A stretch of DNA of 36,160 bases, from positions 1-36,160 of the forward strand of contig JAJYQJ010000093.1 of NCBI GenBank assembly GCA_021794655.1. Direction: 5' to 3'. Position numbers and translations under genes: made by a program. Below, piece after piece: positions 14,547 to 23,340 of the stretch (within the stretch, counting starts at the first letter, position 1; the number at the start of each line of letters is the position of its first letter). The stretch is from Actinomycetes bacterium (GTDB taxonomy: Bacteria; Actinomycetota; Acidimicrobiia; Acidimicrobiales; RAAP-2). The notes under the pieces were generated by a model. The model was not told the origin of the DNA. It saw only the letters and a program-made list of their open reading frames with translations, and made no database searches.

Positions 14547-15310
14547 CGGCGGCGATGGAGGTAATTCCCGCTGTAGACATCAGGGGTGGAATGGCAGTGC
14601 GGCTCTACAAAGGTGATTTCAGCCGGGAAGAGCAGTATGGAACTCCTCTTGAACTGGCTTTAAGTCTCGTTGAGCGAGGCGCGAAGGCACTGCACGTAGT
14701 AGATCTCGATGCAGCACGGACCGGAGATCCGGTGAACAGGGCGGCGGTGCTTGAAATAGTCTCCAAGGTGAGAGTCCCGGTCCAGGTCGGTGGAGGAATC
14801 CGTTTGTACAGCGATGTATCCGAGCTAGTTGATGCTGGCGTAAGGAGGGTCATCGTTGGAACGGCAGCGTTGGAGGACCCAGAGCGCGTAGTCGACTACG
14901 TGAGAAGATTCAGGGGTCTAATCGCGTTGGGTTTGGACTACCGCAGGAGCGACGACGGGTCAGTCGTGCTATCTGGGAGAGGTTGGACAGTGGACTCATC
15001 CATCGATTTGAGAGAGGTCTTGGCGGAGTTTGCAGACGAACCCGTTGCTTCGTTTGTGCTGACTGCAATCGACCGAGACGGCACTCTTGGCGGTCCTGAT
15101 CTGGAAACGTTCTCTGAGTTGCTCGATTTGAGTGCCGTGGCGCTCGTAGCAGCAGGGGGAATTGCCTCCCTTGAGGACATCGCTTCATTAGCCAGGTTGC
15201 GATCCGAGAGAACCGCGAGGCGCCTGGCTGGAGTCGTTACCGGCAAGGCAGTAGTCGCCGGAAAGCTAGATATACGAAAAGCTTGTGAAGTATGCGAAGC
15301 ATTAGGGTAG
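14543..15310 (+). CDS. hisA: Phosphoribosylformimino-AICAR-P isomerase (HisA)
   Basis: The 255-residue TIM-barrel protein isomerises ProFAR to PRFAR. The N-terminal catalytic strand [20 protein letters not shown] and the second catalytic Asp in [10 protein letters not shown] are present, with phosphate-binding Gly motifs VQVGGGIR and [11 protein letters not shown]. In most high-GC actinobacteria the orthologue is PriA, which also does the TrpF reaction. Here a separate trpF lies downstream in the same array, so a HisA-only role is more likely (inference). The GTG at 14543 overlaps the hisH stop (GTGA); ATG at 14555 is another possible start. It overlaps hisF by 19 bases. Confidence 0.92.
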   Translation: MTAAMEVIPAVDIRGGMAVRLYKGDFSREEQYGTPLELALSLVERGAKALHVVDLDAARTGDPVNRAAVLEIVSKVRVPVQVGGGIRLYSDVSELVDAGVRRVIVGTAALEDPERVVDYVRRFRGLIALGLDYRRSDDGSVVLSGRGWTVDSSIDLREVLAEFADEPVASFVLTAIDRDGTLGGPDLETFSELLDLSAVALVAAGGIASLEDIASLARLRSERTARRLAGVVTGKAVVAGKLDIRKACEVCEALG

Positions 15311-16089
15311 TCCCGTGTTTGGATGTGAAAGGGGGTCGGGTCGTCAAAGGCGTCCAGTTTCTCGGGTTGGCTGACGCCGGTGATCCCGTGGAACTAGCGG
15401 CACGCTACGACGATGAAGGTGCAGACGAGATCACGTTCTTGGATATTGCGGCCTCTATTGAAGAGCGTGAGACTATGGTATCGACGGTTTCACGGACTGC
15501 AGAGCAGGTATTTATTCCCCTCACCGTAGGCGGGGGAGTGAGATCTGTAGACGACGTTCGCAGGTTGCTTCGAGCCGGCGCTGACAAGGTGGCAGTCAAT
15601 ACAGCTGCTCTGTTGAGTCCGAGTTTGATAACCGAGTTAGCTGATCAATTCGGTGTTCAGTGCATAGTCGTTGCAATCGATGCGAAACGCAAGAACGACG
15701 GGAGCGGCTGGGAGGTATTCACACACGGTGGAACTCGAGCGACCGGTATCGATGCGATCAAATGGGCGATGCGATGTTGGGAGCTCGGAGCGGGCGAGGT
15801 CCTGCTCACTTCGATGGACAAGGACGGGACGCTCGACGGCTACGATCTCGAACTTACTCGCCAGGTGTCAGACGCGGTAGGGGCGCCAGTTGTTGCTTCA
15901 GGTGGGGTAGGGGAGTTAGGGCACCTCGTGGAGGGAGCGACAGAGGGAGGGGCAGACGCGGTGTTAGCTGCGTCGATCTTTCATTCTGGTCGCTATTCCA
16001 TTGCGGAGGCGAAGCGATTTATGCTGGCCAACGGCGTAATAGTGAGGCCTTCGCGTGATGCGCTCTTAGAAGATCGCGATAGTGTGTAA
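15292..16089 (+). CDS. hisF: Imidazole glycerol phosphate synthase, cyclase subunit
   Basis: The 265-residue TIM barrel combines PRFAR with HisH-derived ammonia, making imidazoleglycerol phosphate and AICAR. Catalytic Asp residues lie in [18 protein letters not shown] and [10 protein letters not shown]; phosphate loops are LTVGGGVRS and PVVASGGVG, and [13 protein letters not shown] is a typical signature. The start lies within the last 19 bases of hisA. Its TAA overlaps the ATG of the GroES-like gene (TAATG). Confidence 0.96.
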   Translation: MRSIRVVPCLDVKGGRVVKGVQFLGLADAGDPVELAARYDDEGADEITFLDIAASIEERETMVSTVSRTAEQVFIPLTVGGGVRSVDDVRRLLRAGADKVAVNTAALLSPSLITELADQFGVQCIVVAIDAKRKNDGSGWEVFTHGGTRATGIDAIKWAMRCWELGAGEVLLTSMDKDGTLDGYDLELTRQVSDAVGAPVVASGGVGELGHLVEGATEGGADAVLAASIFHSGRYSIAEAKRFMLANGVIVRPSRDALLEDRDSV

Positions 16090-16445
16090 TGGTGAAGAAT
16101 GATACCGAGGCACGTTCTCAGCTGCCTCCGGGACTGAAGCAGTCGATTACCGTCCTTTTCGACCGCATCCTGGTGCAGATGTCGCAGAAGGAGGGCGAAC
16201 GCAGGTCGCGTGCTGGGATCTTGATACCAGCAACAGCGGAGGTGTCACGTCGACTCGCGTGGGCGGAAACGATTGCGGTTGGTCCCCACGTTAGGACCGT
16301 GAAGCCGGGCGACAAGGTGCTTTTTAACCCAGACGATCGTTTCGAGTTCGAGCTCCAGGGAGAAGAGTACGTCATTCTCCGCGAGCGAGACGTCCACGCG
16401 GTTGCGTCAGAGAGGATTGATGGTGGTACCGGACTCTACTTGTAA
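16089..16445 (+). CDS. GroES-like 10-kDa co-chaperonin embedded in the his operon
   Basis: The 118-residue protein has the full Cpn10 pattern: [11 protein letters not shown], a mobile-loop region [17 protein letters not shown] (AGILIP replaces the usual GGIVLP), [21 protein letters not shown], and [19 protein letters not shown] 16-residue N-terminal and about 12-residue C-terminal extension go beyond the core. No groEL is in the window and the gene is fused into the operon by a one-base overlap with hisF; hisI begins inside its 3' end. It is therefore probably a second, diverged co-chaperonin or a specialised partner of a pathway enzyme, rather than the housekeeping groES. That role is inference. 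Confidence 0.82.
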   Translation: MVKNDTEARSQLPPGLKQSITVLFDRILVQMSQKEGERRSRAGILIPATAEVSRRLAWAETIAVGPHVRTVKPGDKVLFNPDDRFEFELQGEEYVILRERDVHAVASERIDGGTGLYL

Positions 16446-16902
16446 CGAGACCAGTGGCGACGATGACGGGGCGAGGTCAACTCCACTTGTTGTCAATCAG
16501 TCACTTGCCCAAGGTGTCAAGTTTGCTAACGACGGGTTGATTCCGGCAATCGTTCAAGACTATGAGACACTATCGGTGTTGACTCTTGCGTACATGGATG
16601 AAGAGGCGTTACGTAGGACAATTGAAAGTGGTCGAACGTGGTTCTGGAGTCGCAGTAGGCGCGAGTACTGGAATAAAGGGGAGACTTCAGGAGCGCGCCA
16701 GTATGTTAGGGAGATCAGTCTGGACTGTGATGGGGACGCTTTGTTGGTCAAAGTCGACCAACACGGTGTCGGTGCGTGCCACACAGAACAGTGGTCTTGT
16801 TTCTTCAACGAGATCGCAACAGGGCCAGGATCGCCAAGAGCGAGCGTCGATACCTGCGAGATGGACGCAGATCGTGGCGTTGATCAAGGATCTGGCAGTT
16901 AA
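16420..16902 (+). CDS. hisI: Phosphoribosyl-AMP cyclohydrolase
   Basis: This protein of about 160 residues opens the purine ring of PR-AMP. The core shows the signature region: [25 protein letters not shown], the metal site [13 protein letters not shown] and the zinc-binding [14 protein letters not shown]. It is HisI only, with no fused HisE pyrophosphohydrolase, and no hisE is in the window. Start choice: tandem ATG (16420) and GTG (16423) follow AGAGGA at 16411-16416, both inside the GroES-like gene. A TTG at 16402 is also in frame. The first 30 residues are not conserved in the family. Confidence 0.92.
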   Translation: MVVPDSTCNETSGDDDGARSTPLVVNQSLAQGVKFANDGLIPAIVQDYETLSVLTLAYMDEEALRRTIESGRTWFWSRSRREYWNKGETSGARQYVREISLDCDGDALLVKVDQHGVGACHTEQWSCFFNEIATGPGSPRASVDTCEMDADRGVDQGSGS

Positions 16903-16918
16903 GCCCATATGCTGAGAG

Positions 16919-18496
16919 ATGCTGAGAGCTGATGAGAACATGAGTAGCGCATTGATCGTTAATCCCGAGTTTGAAGAGTTCACCAAGCTGTGCAAGGACA
17001 ACACGATCGTTCCTGTTTGGACGGAGATCGTCGCAGACACGCTGACGCCCGTTGGGGTCTTCGGTCAGGTGGCGCGGGACGAAATTGGATTCTTGTTTGA
17101 GTCGGTCGAAGGCGGCGAGAGATGGGGACGATACTCGTTCGTAGGAAGAAGGCCTCTTGCGAGCCTCACTCTTAGGGATGGAAAGGTGAGCTGCTCTGGA
17201 GCGTTTTGCTCGTTGCCGGGTTTACCGTCTGGTCCAGGGATTCTCTCAACACTTGACGAGCTTTTGAGCTCGCAGCGCTCACCGCGCTTGGATAACCTCC
17301 CTCCGCTACATGCAGGAGTGGTTGGATACCTCGGATACGACGTCGTGCGTGAAGTTGAGCCAGTTGGGGTGGGAGCTAACGATGATTTGGGCCTGCCTGA
17401 TGCGGAACTGAGCGTTATCGGTCAGCTAGTAGCTTTTGACCATTGGCGTCAGAGCCTTTTTGTGATCGACAACGTGGAGGTCGCTTCGAGCTGGGACAAG
17501 AGCGAGTGCCGCAGCGTTTACGATGAGGCGACATTCAGACTCGAAGAGTTGGCGAACGAGTGCTGCAGCGTCGCTCGCCAGCCGGCGATCTCGTTTCCAA
17601 GAGAGATGGCAAGACCAGTTGCGACAAGGAGAACACTCGATACAAATGAGTACGCGCGAATCGTGGAAGAGGCGAAGGCGCACATCAAGGCAGGGGACAT
17701 ATTCCAAGCGGTACTCTCCCAACGTTTTGACTTCGATCTGGGGGTAGATCCGTTTCAGGTGTATCGGGCGCTACGCCTCCTTAATCCGAGTCCGTATCTG
17801 TACTACATGAAGTGTCCTGAACTCACAGTCGTTGGTTCTTCTCCGGAGCCGATGGTCCGCCTTCGCGACGGGACTGTTACATCACGTCCGATAGCGGGGT
17901 CACGCCCGAGAGGTGGTGACGCAGAAACCGATTCGACGATGGAACGAGACCTCTTGGGAGACTCCAAGGAGGTATCTGAACATGTGATGCTCGTAGACTT
18001 GGCGCGAAACGACGTAGGTCGTGTTGTCGAGTACGGCACCGAGGTGGTCGATGAGCTGATGACGGTTGAACGCTATAGCCACATCATGCATCTGACCTCT
18101 CAAGTAAGTGGGCACTTAGCTGAAGGCATGGGTCCAATAGATGTGATCAGGGCGACGCTTCCAGCGGGCACGCTCTCAGGTGCTCCCAAAGTGCGCGCTA
18201 TGCAACTCATCGACGAACTGGAACCGACAAAGCGCGGACCTTACGGGGGTGTAGTTGGATACTTTGACTTCTCGGGCAACCTTGACACGGCTATCGCGAT
18301 TAGAACGATGGTGGTCAGGCCGGACGGAACGGCAAGCGTTCAAGCTGGAGCCGGGATAGTCGCTGATAGTGATCCGGTGAAAGAAGATGAGGAGTGCCAG
18401 AATAAGGCGGCGGCTGTTCTAAGCGCAGTTGGCGTAGCGCGCTATGTGTCCTCGAAACAGGCCTGCCTTGAGGACACGCCTGCGACCAAGAGCTAG
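16919..18496 (+). CDS. trpE: Anthranilate synthase component I
   Basis: The 525-residue chorismate-binding enzyme makes anthranilate with a glutaminase partner. Catalytic motifs are HIKAGDIFQAVLSQRF, LLNPSPYLYYM, VGSSPEPMVRL, SRPIAGSRPRG, DLLGDSKEVSEHVMLVDLAR and LPAGTLSGAPKVRAMQLIDE. The N-terminal FESVEGGERWGRYSFVG contains the region that binds tryptophan in feedback-inhibited TrpE. The glutaminase trpG is not nearby, so it must be encoded elsewhere. The ATG at 16940 is an alternative start seven residues in; neither has a strong ribosome site. A 10-bp tandem repeat ATGCTGAGAG (16909-16928) spans the first start. Sixteen bases separate it from hisI. Confidence 0.95.
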   Translation: MLRADENMSSALIVNPEFEEFTKLCKDNTIVPVWTEIVADTLTPVGVFGQVARDEIGFLFESVEGGERWGRYSFVGRRPLASLTLRDGKVSCSGAFCSLPGLPSGPGILSTLDELLSSQRSPRLDNLPPLHAGVVGYLGYDVVREVEPVGVGANDDLGLPDAELSVIGQLVAFDHWRQSLFVIDNVEVASSWDKSECRSVYDEATFRLEELANECCSVARQPAISFPREMARPVATRRTLDTNEYARIVEEAKAHIKAGDIFQAVLSQRFDFDLGVDPFQVYRALRLLNPSPYLYYMKCPELTVVGSSPEPMVRLRDGTVTSRPIAGSRPRGGDAETDSTMERDLLGDSKEVSEHVMLVDLARNDVGRVVEYGTEVVDELMTVERYSHIMHLTSQVSGHLAEGMGPIDVIRATLPAGTLSGAPKVRAMQLIDELEPTKRGPYGGVVGYFDFSGNLDTAIAIRTMVVRPDGTASVQAGAGIVADSDPVKEDEECQNKAAAVLSAVGVARYVSSKQACLEDTPATKS

Positions 18497-18512
18497 TTGC
18501 GATTGGACGGCT

Positions 18513-19505
18513 ATGAGTGAGATCGATCGCCTGGGAGTCATAGATTCAGACAGTGCTGAGCTTCGTCACGAGTACCAGGCGATGCATGAGACGGTTGGTT
18601 TCACCTTCTTGGACCACGACTTCGTTCTGGTGTCGGGTCCTGACGCGAGAGAGTACCTTCAAGGTCAGCTCTCCCAAGACATCGCCCAACTCGTTCCCGG
18701 ATCTTGTTGTGACAGTATGTTGCTTGATCCAAACGGGCACGTCGTCGCAGTTTTGCGGGTTAGTGCAGTCGTGGAGCCACGTGTCGGCTACATGGTAGAA
18801 GTCGAGTCGGGCTTTGGGGAGGCTGTACTCGAACGTCTATCGAGGTTCAAGATACGTGCAGCGCTAGATTTGGAGGCCTTGGAACTGCAGTGCGTCGCGT
18901 TTCGCGGTCCGAACTCACGAACGGTTGTGGACGAGCTGTCGACAAGTGGGACAGTGAGGGCAGAAGTGGACTGGAACGGCGTTGGCGGGGTTGATCTGGT
19001 GTCGCCGTCGATCGAAGCGGACCTTGACTCGTTGGCGACGAGATGTTCACGTTACGTGTTTGAGATGTGCCGGATAGAGTCGGGCGTTCCAGCGATGGGC
19101 ACAGAGACTGTTCCAGGCGTGATCCCTGCAGAGACCGGGCTGGTGGAGAAAACAGTGGATCTTAAGAAGGGTTGCTTCACTGGTCAAGAACTGGTTGCTC
19201 GAATGGCGGCTAGAGGGAACCATGCCCCACGCCGTCTGACCGGGATCACCTGGGAGAAAGGAGATGGGTTAGAGCCCCTAGACGCAAAGGGCGCGTCGAT
19301 ACTCAGCGGGGACTCCGACAAGAGGGTAGGAGAGATTACGTCGTCGACTTGCTCGTTTGGATTCGGCGGGCCGCTCGGTCTGGCTTATCTCCACCGCTCA
19401 GCGAGCGCCGACAGCGAGCTTTTCGTAGAACCAGTAGGTGGCTTCGAGGGAGGCAGGTTTAGAGCGCGCCTTGTCCAGCTCCCACTTGGAACGATCTCTA
19501 AGTAG
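18513..19505 (+). CDS. ygfZ: YgfZ/GcvT-like folate-binding protein
   Basis: The 330-residue protein belongs to the YgfZ/IBA57 family, related to the T-protein of glycine cleavage and implicated in maintenance of [4Fe-4S] enzymes with folate. The diagnostic loop KKGCFTGQELVARMAARGN is intact, including the Cys. The N-terminal half matches FLDHDFVLVSGPDAREYLQGQLSQD. I chose the ATG at 18513, 16 bases after trpE, because the frame further upstream lies inside trpE. The position between trpE and trpC has no obvious pathway reason. The name is by family only. Confidence 0.88.
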   Translation: MSEIDRLGVIDSDSAELRHEYQAMHETVGFTFLDHDFVLVSGPDAREYLQGQLSQDIAQLVPGSCCDSMLLDPNGHVVAVLRVSAVVEPRVGYMVEVESGFGEAVLERLSRFKIRAALDLEALELQCVAFRGPNSRTVVDELSTSGTVRAEVDWNGVGGVDLVSPSIEADLDSLATRCSRYVFEMCRIESGVPAMGTETVPGVIPAETGLVEKTVDLKKGCFTGQELVARMAARGNHAPRRLTGITWEKGDGLEPLDAKGASILSGDSDKRVGEITSSTCSFGFGGPLGLAYLHRSASADSELFVEPVGGFEGGRFRARLVQLPLGTISK

Positions 19506-19543
19506 CGCCGGCCGAGATGAACGACGCAATCGGTAATTCCAGC

Positions 19544-19557
19544 TACGCTTAGTTGTG
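19544..19557 (+). promoter_or_regulatory. Leaderless-type promoter at trpC
   Basis: TACGCT (19544-19549) matches TANNNT and is 5 bases before the GTG at 19555 (8 bases before the next GTG at 19558). There is a 49-base gap after ygfZ and no Shine-Dalgarno sequence. This suggests that trpC-trpF-trpB-trpA can be transcribed separately from the upstream genes. Confidence 0.5.
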
Positions 19558-20358
19558 GTGTCGAACTATCTTGAGAGCATTGCCGAGGCGCACCGCAAGA
19601 TCGCGCGTGAAGACGGCCGAAACGTTGATGAACTGATCGAGCGCGCCCTCAAATCGAGATCACCTCTGGGATTCAAAGACACACTTTTAGGAGCTAGAAA
19701 GACTGGGCTTCGCCTTATTGCAGAGATCAAGAGGGCCTCTCCGTCAAAGGGGCTAATTGCACCCGATCTAGTCCCCGAAGCCATGGCGGGCCTTTATGCC
19801 AGAGGGGGCGCTGCTTGTATCTCTGTTCTGACTGACTCTGAGTTCTTCCAAGGCTCTACCAACGACTTAGAACGAGTCAGGGCTTCAGTCGGTCTGCCGA
19901 TCTTGCGAAAGGACTTCACGGTCTGCGTGGCTGATGTGTGCGACGCGCGCATCATGGGCGCCGATGCGGTACTCATGATTGTCACAATTTTGAGCCGCAC
20001 CGAGCTCGAAACGCTTCTTGGCACGGCAAGTTCGCTTGGCATTGATGCTCTCGTTGAAGTCCACAACGCCAAAGAGCTGGACATAGCGTTGGCGTGCGGT
20101 GCGGAGTTGATAGGTGTGAACCAGAGAAATCTTGAGACGTTTGCGATCGACCATCAAGTTGGCGAACAGCTCATTGGAAAGATACCTGAGCACGTCGCAG
20201 CGGTTGGGGAGTCAGGTATCGCAAACGGCCAAGACGCTGAGCGCTTGGCAAAGGTCGGATACGACGCGATTTTAGTAGGTGAAGCGATCGTGACAGCTGT
20301 AGATCCAGTCGTTGCAGTGCGTGATCTACAAGGTTACGAAATTGGCGTACGGGGCTGA
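19555..20358 (+). CDS. trpC: Indole-3-glycerol phosphate synthase
   Basis: The 267-residue TIM barrel closes the indole ring of CdRP. Catalytic motifs are LIAEIKRASPSKGLI, ISVLTDSEFFQGS, LPILRKDFTVC, LVEVHNAKELDIAL, GVNQRNLETF and VGESGIANGQDA. It is a single-function enzyme and is not fused to TrpF. Tandem GTG codons at 19555 and 19558 both fit a leaderless start. Trp genes downstream are close: trpF begins 22 bases after its stop. Confidence 0.95.
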   Translation: MVSNYLESIAEAHRKIAREDGRNVDELIERALKSRSPLGFKDTLLGARKTGLRLIAEIKRASPSKGLIAPDLVPEAMAGLYARGGAACISVLTDSEFFQGSTNDLERVRASVGLPILRKDFTVCVADVCDARIMGADAVLMIVTILSRTELETLLGTASSLGIDALVEVHNAKELDIALACGAELIGVNQRNLETFAIDHQVGEQLIGKIPEHVAAVGESGIANGQDAERLAKVGYDAILVGEAIVTAVDPVVAVRDLQGYEIGVRG

Positions 20359-20380
20359 TGGGGCTGATGGGGGAGCAGTA

Positions 20381-21130
20381 GTGGACACGAAGCTCATTGT
20401 GAAGATATGTGGCATCACATCCGAAGCTGATGCCCTGTTGGCGGTCGGCATGGGTGCGGACGCTCTCGGATTCATCATGGCCCCGTCTCCTCGCCAAGTA
20501 TCGATAAGCGTTGTATCCGATATTGTGAAAAGACTTCCACACGGGATCACCTCGGTGGGGGTGTTCCGTGATGAATCACCAAAACGTGTAGTGGAGCTGG
20601 CGAACCACATTGGACTGTCTGCGGTTCAACTTCATGGTCACGAGACTGCGGAGGAGTGTCGCTGGATAAGGGCACATCTAGCATGCACGATTCGTGCGTT
20701 CCCTGCGGGAAGGAAAGAGATCGGGCGCTTTGATGAGTTCGGGGCGGACTACTTGTTAATTGACGGAGCATCTCCAGGTTCTGGTGAAGTATTTGACTGG
20801 AGGTTGGCCGAAGGCGTCGTGGACCCGTCGCGTTTGATAGTTTCAGGTGGGTTGAGTGCATCCAACGTTGATCAGGCAATTCGCCATCTCCATCCTGCAG
20901 GTGTCGATGTATGTAGTGGCGTAGAGGAGTCTCCCGGCCGGAAGGATCCCCAAAAACTTCGCGACTTTGTGTCCGTTGCGCGCCGAGAAGCGGACGGCAC
21001 GGCTGCTGGGCCAACTAGGGGTTCAGATCGTGAGGGACCGAAGGCGACGACTGGAGCGGACTACTCTGACGGATCGGGAACGCCCGAAACTCTCGAAGAA
21101 CGAGAGCCCTACGACTGGATGGATATGTGA
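20381..21130 (+). CDS. trpF: Phosphoribosylanthranilate isomerase with C-terminal tail
   Basis: The 249-residue protein carries the PRAI motifs KICGITSEADALLA (catalytic Cys), GFIMAPSPRQVS, VQLHGHETAEEC, LLIDGASPGSGEVFDW (catalytic Asp) and IVSGGLSASNVDQAI. I chose the GTG at 20381 because GGGGGAG lies about five bases upstream. The core ends near residue 205; about 45 further residues are low-complexity and acidic/Gly-rich, ending EREPYDWMDM, which is not part of normal TrpF. A stand-alone trpF is unusual among Actinobacteria, which mostly rely on PriA. The tail could be a peptide or linker of unknown use. Confidence 0.92.
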   Translation: MDTKLIVKICGITSEADALLAVGMGADALGFIMAPSPRQVSISVVSDIVKRLPHGITSVGVFRDESPKRVVELANHIGLSAVQLHGHETAEECRWIRAHLACTIRAFPAGRKEIGRFDEFGADYLLIDGASPGSGEVFDWRLAEGVVDPSRLIVSGGLSASNVDQAIRHLHPAGVDVCSGVEESPGRKDPQKLRDFVSVARREADGTAAGPTRGSDREGPKATTGADYSDGSGTPETLEEREPYDWMDM

Positions 21131-21199
21131 CGAGTTATTCCGTCAAAGAAGATGACGATTTAGACTGTCGTTTGTCGAGATCGCGGGCGAAACCGGCGG

Positions 21200-22444
21200 G
21201 TGAAACGACGTCGAAGCGCGGGTGCGATGGCTGAACCTCGCGACAGTGAAACCGTTGGAAACGCCAGGTCGCGACCGGGCGGCGCACCTGATGCTCGCGG
21301 CATGTTTGGATCCTTTGGGGGCAGATTCGTTCCGGAGTCCCTGGTGGCTGCGTGTGCAACGTTGGAGGAGGCGTTTTTAGATGCCTGGGCGGATGAAGGG
21401 TATCGTGGCGAACTCGATTCGATTCTAAGATCCTATGGCGGGCGACCGACGCCAGTTACGGACTGCGAGAGAGTCTCAGACGACCTCGGAGTCCGCGTGA
21501 TTCTAAAACGTGAGGATCTCGCTCACACCGGATCCCACAAGATCAATAACGTCGTCGGCCAGGCGCTCCTCGCGAAGCGGATGGGAAAGAGTCGGCTAAT
21601 CGCTGAGACCGGCGCAGGCCAGCACGGTGTCGCGACCGCGACGGCCGCGGCGATGTTCGGCATGGACTGCACGGTGTACATGGGGGAGATAGACACGCGT
21701 CGCCAGGAGCTAAATGTATTCAGGATGGAACTATTGGGCGCTCAAGTGTGCCCGGTGTCGTCGGGTAGCCAGACGTTGAAAGACGCTGTCAACGAAGCGT
21801 TGCGAGACTGGGTTGCGAGCGTCGAGGGTACCCACTACTGCATTGGTTCGGTCATGGGCCCCCACCCGTTTCCCTTTATCGTACGGCAGCTGCAGAGTGT
21901 TATCGGCGAGGAGTCCCGACGCCAGTGTCGAGAGCTGCTGGAAGGCAAGGATCCAGACTTCGTCGTAGCGTGCGTTGGGGGTGGTTCGAATGCGGCCGGA
22001 ACCTTCGCTGGCTTCTTGGACACATCGTCACGCTTGATCGGGGTGGAAGCTGCCGGAGGTGCCGCGTTGACCTCCGGAATGCCCGGGGTGTTGCACGGTA
22101 TGAAATCGCAGATTCTCCAAGACGAGTTCGGCCAGATTCTCGAGGCGTCATCGATATCGGCCGGTCTCGACTACCCCGGCGTCGGACCGGAGCACGCCTA
22201 TCTAGCTGAGATCGGGCGGGCCGATTACGTAACGGCTCAAGACGATGAGGTGCTTGCAGCGTTCGAGTATCTGGCGAAGCGAGAGGGTATTATCCCTGCA
22301 CTCGAATCGGCGCACGCGGTTGCATGGGTGATAAGAGAGGCAGGACGGTTACTGCCTGATGGCTCGACGGTGCTGCTAACTCTGTCCGGCCGAGGGGACA
22401 AAGACGTCGCGCAGGTTCGTGACTTGATGAACGCGACGCGATGA
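21200..22444 (+). CDS. trpB: Tryptophan synthase beta subunit
   Basis: The 414-residue PLP enzyme joins indole and serine. It contains [15 protein letters not shown], the PLP lysine in [50 protein letters not shown], the phosphate loop [12 protein letters not shown] and [11 protein letters not shown]. This is the TrpB1 type that works with TrpA. GTG at 21200 and ATG at 21227 are both possible starts; the first 30 residues are not conserved. Seventy bases separate it from trpF, and its TGA overlaps the trpA ATG (ATGA). Confidence 0.95.
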   Translation: MKRRRSAGAMAEPRDSETVGNARSRPGGAPDARGMFGSFGGRFVPESLVAACATLEEAFLDAWADEGYRGELDSILRSYGGRPTPVTDCERVSDDLGVRVILKREDLAHTGSHKINNVVGQALLAKRMGKSRLIAETGAGQHGVATATAAAMFGMDCTVYMGEIDTRRQELNVFRMELLGAQVCPVSSGSQTLKDAVNEALRDWVASVEGTHYCIGSVMGPHPFPFIVRQLQSVIGEESRRQCRELLEGKDPDFVVACVGGGSNAAGTFAGFLDTSSRLIGVEAAGGAALTSGMPGVLHGMKSQILQDEFGQILEASSISAGLDYPGVGPEHAYLAEIGRADYVTAQDDEVLAAFEYLAKREGIIPALESAHAVAWVIREAGRLLPDGSTVLLTLSGRGDKDVAQVRDLMNATR

Positions 22445-23280
22445 AAGACGAGTTCGACAGTTTGGCTGGCGGGAGCAGCTCGGGTGATCAAGGCGGTCGT
22501 GAGTTGGGAGAGCTAGAAGAGTCGTTGCGCTCTCGCTGTAGTGAGGGAAAGAAACTTCTTATCCCATACGTCACGGCCGGGATGTGTGCGGAGTGGGTCG
22601 AGATCGTCTTGGCACTCGAGGCCGGAGGGGCAGACGCTATCGAGATAGGGATCCCGTTCTCTGACCCGATGATGGATGGTCCAGTTATCCAGCGTGCGTC
22701 GGCTAAAGCGCTTTTGAGGGGGACCACTCCGGTTGGAGTTCTCGGTGAGCTCGCACGAGCCTCGTTGAGCGTGCCGGTGGTGGTCATGACGTACTACAAC
22801 CTTGTGCTTCATATGGGCCACTACCGCATGGCTCATGAACTGCGCGCTGCGGGCGTCTCGGGTGTGATCATAGCGGATCTGCCTTTGGAAGAGCTCGGGC
22901 CATGGTCCAGTGAGTCGGACGGGTTGGGCATCGCGACCGTGCTTATGGTTGCCCCTACGACAACTCCTCAAAGAGCTGCCGCGATCTGCAAGCGTTCACA
23001 AGGGTTTGTCTACTGTGTGTCACGAATGGGCGTTACAGGAGAGCAGGGCACGCTCGGGAGTGCGGCTGCTTCGCTTGCCAAGAGGATCAAGGGGCTGACG
23101 GACATGCCGGTGTGCATTGGGATCGGAGTATCCTCGGCCAAACAAGCTGTTGAGGCGTGTCAAGAGGCAGACGGAGTCGTCGTCGGGTCTTCGTTGGTGA
23201 GACGGGTACTAGAAGGTGAAGGAACTGCCGGCGTAGAAGCGTTCATAGGCGAGATGAGGCGAGCTCTAGACTCGATCTAG
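22441..23280 (+). CDS. trpA: Tryptophan synthase alpha subunit
   Basis: The 279-residue TIM barrel cleaves indole-3-glycerol phosphate to indole and G3P, passing indole to TrpB. Catalytic Glu and Asp are in [52 protein letters not shown] and [13 protein letters not shown] complete the pattern. The first 25 residues are a Gly/Ser/Glu-rich extension. It closes the plus-strand biosynthetic array and converges on fabF with a 60-base gap. Confidence 0.95.
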   Translation: MKDEFDSLAGGSSSGDQGGRELGELEESLRSRCSEGKKLLIPYVTAGMCAEWVEIVLALEAGGADAIEIGIPFSDPMMDGPVIQRASAKALLRGTTPVGVLGELARASLSVPVVVMTYYNLVLHMGHYRMAHELRAAGVSGVIIADLPLEELGPWSSESDGLGIATVLMVAPTTTPQRAAAICKRSQGFVYCVSRMGVTGEQGTLGSAAASLAKRIKGLTDMPVCIGIGVSSAKQAVEACQEADGVVVGSSLVRRVLEGEGTAGVEAFIGEMRRALDSI

Positions 23281-23340
23281 GGCAGCCAAGTTCCAGGAGC
23301 AGCCTCTCCCCAGAGTCAGCCTCGCTCGTTTTCGTTAGCG

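Noticed and set aside
14543-15310. Calling the isomerase PriA (bifunctional HisA/TrpF)
   Set aside because: A dedicated trpF with catalytic residues lies in the same array, so HisA is the more economical assignment; bifunctionality cannot be excluded without alignment.
16909-16928. Regulatory repeat or attenuator before trpE
   Set aside because: Only two copies of a 10-bp unit, no leader peptide with Trp codons and no competing hairpins.
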